Shown: positions 6,187 to 10,109 of the stretch, piece by piece | How positions within the stretch are numbered: the stretch's first letter is position 1 | How the letters are laid out: every line of letters begins with the position of its first letter | Origin: Roseburia sp. CAG:309 | GTDB taxonomy: Bacteria; Bacillota; Clostridia; Lachnospirales; Lachnospiraceae | Direction of reading: 5' to 3' | Length of the DNA stretch: 10,109 bases | Assembly (NCBI GenBank): GCA_000434115.1 | Contig: FR894038.1 | Coordinates: 19,270 to 29,378, forward strand | The notes under the pieces: generated by a model | The model's input: the letters and a program-made list of their open reading frames with translations, nothing else | Told to the model about the DNA's origin: nothing | Databases searched by the model: none | Made by a program: the position numbers and the translations under genes

Positions 6187-7406
6187 CGATGATCCTTTTG
6201 GAATCCAGTCTGATGATCATATTCATGCTGGTTTTCCGCAAGTTGTGCCGGAATGTACTCTCACCCCGTATCGTATACGCACTGTGGTTTTTCACAGCAT
6301 TCCGCTTGCTGCCGATAGAATGTCTATTTGGACGCGATATTCACATGCTTTCGCTCAATGCGTTTTCCCGTCTTTTTGGAAAAATTCCGTTTTTGCGGGA
6401 CATCTGGTTTGAGTTTTCGATGCTTCAGATCCCGTGGTATCTTCTTGTAATATGGGTACTGGGAAGTGTCGCTGTCTTTTTATATGAACATTTTATCAAT
6501 TTCAAATTCGAAAAATTTTTGTATGAAAACAGAGTGCAGATTGAGGATGAAAATGTTCCGTTTCCGCTGTATTATGTGCCGGATCTTCGCTCTTCGTGCG
6601 TGTTTAAGGTGAAGGGGAAAACAGGAATTTATCTGATGCCGGAGATTCTTGATCAGCCGGACATTTACCGGACAATTTTGCAGCACGAAATGTGTCATAT
6701 CCGTGCAAAAGATCTTTTCTGGGCAAAACTGCGAATGATTTTTATCGCTATTTACTGGTTCAATCCGCTCGTATATATCGCGGCAGTTTTGTCGAAAGAA
6801 GACTGTGAAATGGCGTGTGACGACCGCGCCGCTGCGGCGTTACAGATGAAGAAAACAGAGTACGGAAAAATATTATTAGATGCCGTAAATGTTGACAAAA
6901 TCCGAACAAAAGAAGATGTATTTTGTACCGCAACAATGATGGTATCTTCGAAAAATGCACTGCGTGTCCGCGTTATGCGACTTGCAGGAAAAGAATCTCG
7001 TAAAGCGGTCTCTGTTTTTGCTTGTTCTGCGTTTGTATTAGGTTGTATTTTGTTAAGTTTTCTCGGTAATACAAATACCATTGCAAGAACGCCGGAACAG
7101 ACGATAAGACAGTATGTTTACTATTCTAATACAGATTGTCAGGCAGGAATGATGGAGTTGTCTTTGTATGAAAAATGGGACTATTTATTTCCGAATGCAT
7201 TGGATGGAAAAATTGTTGCCATAAAGAAAATTCAGGGAAATGATGCGGCAAGTCATTTGCAGAATGTTTCGACGGATATTTCCAGGAAAAAGGAATGGTA
7301 TGAGGTGGAAATGGAAGTGCAATACGAGGAAATGATGCGGAGAGAAAAACACATTGTGGCATTGACGAAAGAAGATGGGGGCGAATGGAAGGTAGACTGG
7401 CGGTAG
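6183..7406 (+). CDS. M56-family (BlaR1-type) membrane metalloprotease sensor without a penicillin-binding domain
   Basis: The 407-residue protein is predicted to sense an extracellular signal and cut or trigger loss of the partner repressor, as BlaR1 does for BlaI. Hydrophobic segments lie at about residues 3-20, 30-46, 84-103 and 275-295, with another at 185-203 next to the active site. The zinc protease motif is HEMCH (168-172), with E209 in DCEMACDD as the probable third zinc ligand; both fit M56. After the last membrane segment only about 110 residues remain (about 296-407), starting TPEQTIRQYVYYSN and ending GGEWKVDWR. Classical BlaR1 carries a ~250-residue penicillin-binding domain here; this one has no SxxK-type domain. 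The tail vaguely resembles small NTF2-like/DUF4829-type domains, but I am not sure. It is translationally coupled to the repressor by a 4-nt overlap. Confidence 0.9.
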   Translation: MTMILLESSLMIIFMLVFRKLCRNVLSPRIVYALWFFTAFRLLPIECLFGRDIHMLSLNAFSRLFGKIPFLRDIWFEFSMLQIPWYLLVIWVLGSVAVFLYEHFINFKFEKFLYENRVQIEDENVPFPLYYVPDLRSSCVFKVKGKTGIYLMPEILDQPDIYRTILQHEMCHIRAKDLFWAKLRMIFIAIYWFNPLVYIAAVLSKEDCEMACDDRAAAALQMKKTEYGKILLDAVNVDKIRTKEDVFCTATMMVSSKNALRVRVMRLAGKESRKAVSVFACSAFVLGCILLSFLGNTNTIARTPEQTIRQYVYYSNTDCQAGMMELSLYEKWDYLFPNALDGKIVAIKKIQGNDAASHLQNVSTDISRKKEWYEVEMEVQYEEMMRREKHIVALTKEDGGEWKVDWR

Positions 7407-7465
7407 AGATTCTATTTAGAGTTCTGCCGGGAGATGAGGCAGGTATCAGGACGAGGATAAGATAC

Positions 7466-7494
7466 TTTCCAAACTGGCATTGCCTAATTGGAAA
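7466..7494. repeat. 7-bp inverted repeat upstream of the surface-protein promoter
   Basis: TTTCCAA (7466-7472) and TTGGAAA (7488-7494) are perfect inverted arms; inside them GGC and GCC can also pair around ATT. There is only a short T-run afterwards, so a terminator for the M56 gene is not convincing. It sits about 30 bp before the -10 of the next gene and could be an operator. The stretch 7407-7556 holds no gene. Confidence 0.45.
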
Positions 7495-7523
7495 TTTGGT
7501 AGAAACAAACGGATTAGTATAGT

Positions 7524-7551
7524 TATAATGTATAGAAAAACGGAGGAGGGG
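7524..7551 (+). promoter_or_regulatory. Predicted -10 element and ribosome binding site of the InlB-repeat protein
   Basis: A consensus TATAAT lies at 7524-7529, but at 17 bp upstream there is only AGAAAC, so no good -35 is visible and an activator or weak promoter is likely. A very strong purine ribosome binding site, GGAGGAGGGG at 7542-7551, precedes the ATG at 7557. The leader would be only about 20 nt. The short string AATGTATA here (7527-7534) also occurs in the right arm of the BlaI-type operator. Confidence 0.55.
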
Positions 7552-7556
7552 ATCCT

Positions 7557-9242
7557 ATGAGTAAAAAATATATAACAGGGTGCATGCTGAGCCTGATGAT
7601 AGTGATGGGACTGGCTGTTGGAACTCTGCCACGGACAGCTGCTGCAGAAGAATCACAGGTACAGGATTCAGGAGCGGAACATGTGTTGAAAGAGGACAAT
7701 AACTGGGATATCAAAGACGAGTTGATTATGCCTGGAGAGTCATTTTATACAAAACCGAAATATGAATTTTCGTATGAAAAATTACAGGCCGGAGTGGAGC
7801 ATTTTACTGCGTGGCCAAGATATCTTCATGCGGCAATTACATTAAATAAGCCGGATGGGGATGAAAATGGAAAAGTGTGGTGGCGTACGGATACCTTGGT
7901 AAGGAGTACGGTCGATACCTCTAAAGTTGTTTCTTGTGGCAGTAATTCGTATAATGTGATAAAGATGGCTTATGACAGGGGCGATTTGTCGGCGCTTCAA
8001 GGCGACGAAACATGTAAAGATACTTTACAGGCCGCACTAAAAGGGCAAACGACAGCAAATGTAGGATACCAAAATAATACAGGCCTTCCGATGGTTTTAG
8101 AGCAGGTCCGCGGGGGATCTACGATGGACGAAGGAACAGTTTATGGAGGCAAGTATGGAGATGATTTGCTCGTAGATGCGTGGTCTACGCACAATTGGGG
8201 CTGCGTCATTCGCTTTTATGAACCTTATTATACGTTGTCTTATGAGTTTGATGGAGCAGACGGAGAATTTACCGATGAAGAAAAAAGGGCATTGCCGGAC
8301 CGGTATTATATTCAGCGAGAAAAGCAGGAATTTAATCTGCCAAATCCGGTGCGTGCCGGACATCATTTTGTTGAATGGCAGGGTGGACTTATTGGTGCCG
8401 CTGATGTAAAACAGTCCAAAGAGAGTACGACATTATCTTTTGACTGGGAGCACAATTTGTATGGGTCAGGTATGGGAATCGGCGACCAGACGTTGCGGGC
8501 ATGTTTTGAGAAAGGGCAAACGGTTACATTTCATCCAAACGGAGGGACTTTGAAAAGCACAGATTCTGCTGTTCGTGAAATTGATGTAACAGAGGCAGAA
8601 AATGGCTTGTTTTTTGATATTGGCGAATGTGTTCCTGTACGTGATGGGTATCGTTTTGCGGGCTGGTGTACCTCTTCCACTGCTGAGGATGCCAGTTTGA
8701 TTAAAAATACAAAAGATTCCACATGGATCAGTGACTGGGTGTTAGATGCCTTTCATGGATTACATGCTGACGAATATGACATTCATTTATATGCAAAGTG
8801 GGAAAAAGAAGTTATTTCCAATAACGAACAAAAAACACAGGAAAATGTTCAGAAGGAAGAGAAAACAAAAGAAGAAGTAAAAACACCTCAAATCGTTCCG
8901 GTACAGGTTAGTGAAACGGTGAAAAAGACAGATATTGTTAAGCCAAAAGGAACGAAAATCGTAAAACTGAAAGCCGGGAAGAAAAAAATCACTGTAAAAT
9001 GGAAAAAACTAAGAGGAGATATAGCCGGTTATCAAATACAATACAGCCTATCTTCTAAGTTTAAAAAAGCCAAAACAGTTACGGTATCAAATAAAAAAGC
9101 AGTACGCAAACAGATTAATAAACTAAAGTCAAAGAGAAAATATTATGTAAAAATCAGAACATATCGAATTGTTAAAAACAAGGGAAACTCCACAAAGATT
9201 TATTCTTCATGGAGTAAAATGCGTTCTGTAAAAGTAAAGTAA
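7557..9242 (+). CDS. Secreted InlB B-repeat / fibronectin type III domain protein
   Basis: The 561-residue protein starts with a Sec signal peptide (KK, hydrophobic core, likely cut after TAAA near residue 30). Residues about 45-225 form a domain I do not recognise, rich in aromatic residues. A degenerate InlB B-type (Listeria-Bacteroides) repeat spans about 226-320, and a clear one spans about 321-416, with VTFHPNGGTLKS, GYRFAGW and IHLYAKW. A charged Glu/Lys/Gln linker (about 417-462) leads to a very lysine-rich Fn3-like domain (about 463-561) containing KKKITVKWKKLRGDIAGYQI. There is no LPxTG or membrane anchor, so the basic tail may hold it on the anionic wall; that is inference. Six cysteines lie outside the signal peptide (127, 153, 216, 316, 358, 371). 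The function is likely surface adhesion or an extracellular interaction. It is AT-richer than the atp genes, especially at the 3' end. Confidence 0.88.
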   Translation: MSKKYITGCMLSLMIVMGLAVGTLPRTAAAEESQVQDSGAEHVLKEDNNWDIKDELIMPGESFYTKPKYEFSYEKLQAGVEHFTAWPRYLHAAITLNKPDGDENGKVWWRTDTLVRSTVDTSKVVSCGSNSYNVIKMAYDRGDLSALQGDETCKDTLQAALKGQTTANVGYQNNTGLPMVLEQVRGGSTMDEGTVYGGKYGDDLLVDAWSTHNWGCVIRFYEPYYTLSYEFDGADGEFTDEEKRALPDRYYIQREKQEFNLPNPVRAGHHFVEWQGGLIGAADVKQSKESTTLSFDWEHNLYGSGMGIGDQTLRACFEKGQTVTFHPNGGTLKSTDSAVREIDVTEAENGLFFDIGECVPVRDGYRFAGWCTSSTAEDASLIKNTKDSTWISDWVLDAFHGLHADEYDIHLYAKWEKEVISNNEQKTQENVQKEEKTKEEVKTPQIVPVQVSETVKKTDIVKPKGTKIVKLKAGKKKITVKWKKLRGDIAGYQIQYSLSSKFKKAKTVTVSNKKAVRKQINKLKSKRKYYVKIRTYRIVKNKGNSTKIYSSWSKMRSVKVK

Positions 9243-9245
9243 CCG

Positions 9246-10109
9246 TCAGAAACAGAGGGGGTCATGTATCGGTCTTTCGTTTTCAATAATGGGAATGATC
9301 ATATTTTCAAAGGCCTTTTGCATCTTGGGGTGCTGAATCAGAAAATGGATTGCCGGTGTTTTGCTTTTAGACACCAGCACCCATTTTCCCTCAAGAATGT
9401 AAATCTGTATATTACGAAATGCAGAAGAAGGATTTTCAATCATTGTGTACTGCGGATGATTTTTACGATATTGCTGCATTAATTGCAGATGTTCCTGATA
9501 ATCTTCCCAGGTATAAAAAATATCTTTTTCATAAAACATTCCGGAAAGGGATAAGGTTATAGGATGTTTTTCAAATTCTTCCCTTTTCAGCAGCGGGATT
9601 TCTTCTGTAATACGGCTGTGAGATAGAATTTTACTTGCAGTCTCACGCTGCGCGGCAGCGTATTGAAGAATCTGCGTCTGCCCTTTATCGGAAATCTGAT
9701 TGTGTTTTAACAGCTGCCGAATGAAAGTTTCGCTTGCCGTGTATAAAGAGAAAGACGACAAAAGGTGGTATCTGTTTCCCGGAGTTTCGGAAGTCGATTC
9801 CAAAAAATGATGAAAAACCTGAGATTGTTCTTTGCCATAAATTTCCATAAGAGGAGATGCTTTTGATAACAGCCGCTCTGCATATTTTTTGTAGTGAGCA
9901 ATCTCTTCTTTGTTTTTTGTCAGATAATATTTTCCCTCATTATGATATCCACGGATTGCTTCCCCGGTTAATGCGGCACTTCCGGAGACTTTCAAAAGAT
10001 GCGAGAACGGGCTGCTTTGTGGCTGCTTAAAGTAATAAGGTGAGATTTGGCCTGTCATATACATAGGGATCCAGCTTTCCAAACCTAACATCATATCTTC
10101 AAAAGAGCG
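9246..10109 (-). CDS. Unidentified protein, C-terminal part (5' end outside window)
   Basis: The frame is open to the window edge: codons before the ATG at 10092-10094 read R-S-F-E-D without a stop, so that ATG may be internal and the protein longer. About 288 residues are visible. There is no signal peptide or membrane segment; the part seen looks soluble and mostly helical, with segments such as SGSAALTGEAIRGYHNEGKY, YYLTKNKEEIAHYKKYAERL, LSLSGMFYEKDIFYTWEDYQ and a closing SKTPAIHFLIQHPKMQKAFE. It reminds me of the long C-terminal part of helix-turn-helix (XRE-type) regulators found in Lachnospiraceae, which would put the DNA-binding part beyond 10109; this is a weak memory-based suggestion. 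The stop (9246-9248) faces the stop of the InlB-repeat gene with 3 bp between, leaving no intergenic terminator. Confidence 0.8.
   Translation of the reverse strand, partial: RSFEDMMLGLESWIPMYMTGQISPYYFKQPQSSPFSHLLKVSGSAALTGEAIRGYHNEGKYYLTKNKEEIAHYKKYAERLLSKASPLMEIYGKEQSQVFHHFLESTSETPGNRYHLLSSFSLYTASETFIRQLLKHNQISDKGQTQILQYAAAQRETASKILSHSRITEEIPLLKREEFEKHPITLSLSGMFYEKDIFYTWEDYQEHLQLMQQYRKNHPQYTMIENPSSAFRNIQIYILEGKWVLVSKSKTPAIHFLIQHPKMQKAFENMIIPIIENERPIHDPLCF

Noticed and set aside
7424..7442. Terminator after the M56 gene (CTGCC/GGCAG hairpin)
   Set aside because: The stem is only 5 bp with an 8- to 9-nt loop and no T-tract follows.
7557..7650. Lipoprotein signal (ITGC at residues 6-9)
   Set aside because: The cysteine precedes most of the hydrophobic core, so it cannot be a lipobox; a signal peptidase I site near TAAA fits better.

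Overview
The window looks like a chromosomal segment of a low- to mid-GC Gram-positive anaerobe, most likely a Clostridia member of the Lachnospiraceae type. The evidence is strong AGGAGG-type ribosome binding sites, the ATP synthase gene order, an iron-dependent alcohol dehydrogenase, a BlaI/M56 protease pair, and a secreted protein with Listeria-Bacteroides (InlB B) repeats and a lysine-rich fibronectin type III tail. The assignment rests on recognising protein families, not on a database search.

Region 1 (1-3420, + strand) is the distal half of the F1Fo ATP synthase operon: the 3' end of atpA, then atpG, atpD and atpC. It ends in a long hairpin with an A-tract on one side and a T-tract on the other, so it probably stops transcription from both directions.

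Region 2 (3433-5234, - strand) holds an iron-containing alcohol dehydrogenase with its own extended -10 promoter, followed downstream by a small DUF3237 protein. A terminator-like hairpin sits between them, with its T-tract touching the DUF3237 ribosome binding site.

Region 3 (about 5235-5802) is the largest non-coding stretch and the least ordinary part of the window. It runs from a G-rich segment with a perfectly adjacent 42-bp tandem duplication, through an array of six TTACGGTCA-type sites in alternating orientation spaced close to whole helical turns, to a near-consensus promoter overlapped by a 41-bp dyad operator.

Region 4 (5803-7406, + strand) is a two-gene unit encoding a BlaI/MecI-family repressor and an M56 (BlaR1-type) membrane metalloprotease, translationally coupled through ATGA. 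The protease has no penicillin-binding sensor; it carries a short extracytoplasmic domain of unknown ligand. By family knowledge the sensor protease should inactivate the repressor, which should act on the dyad at its own promoter.

Region 5 (7407-10109) holds a secreted InlB-repeat/Fn3 protein with its own likely promoter (+ strand). Tail-to-tail with it, only 3 bp away, is the C-terminal part of an unrecognised or only tentatively recognised protein (- strand) that runs off the window end. Whether the surface protein belongs to the BlaI/M56 regulon is an open inference.
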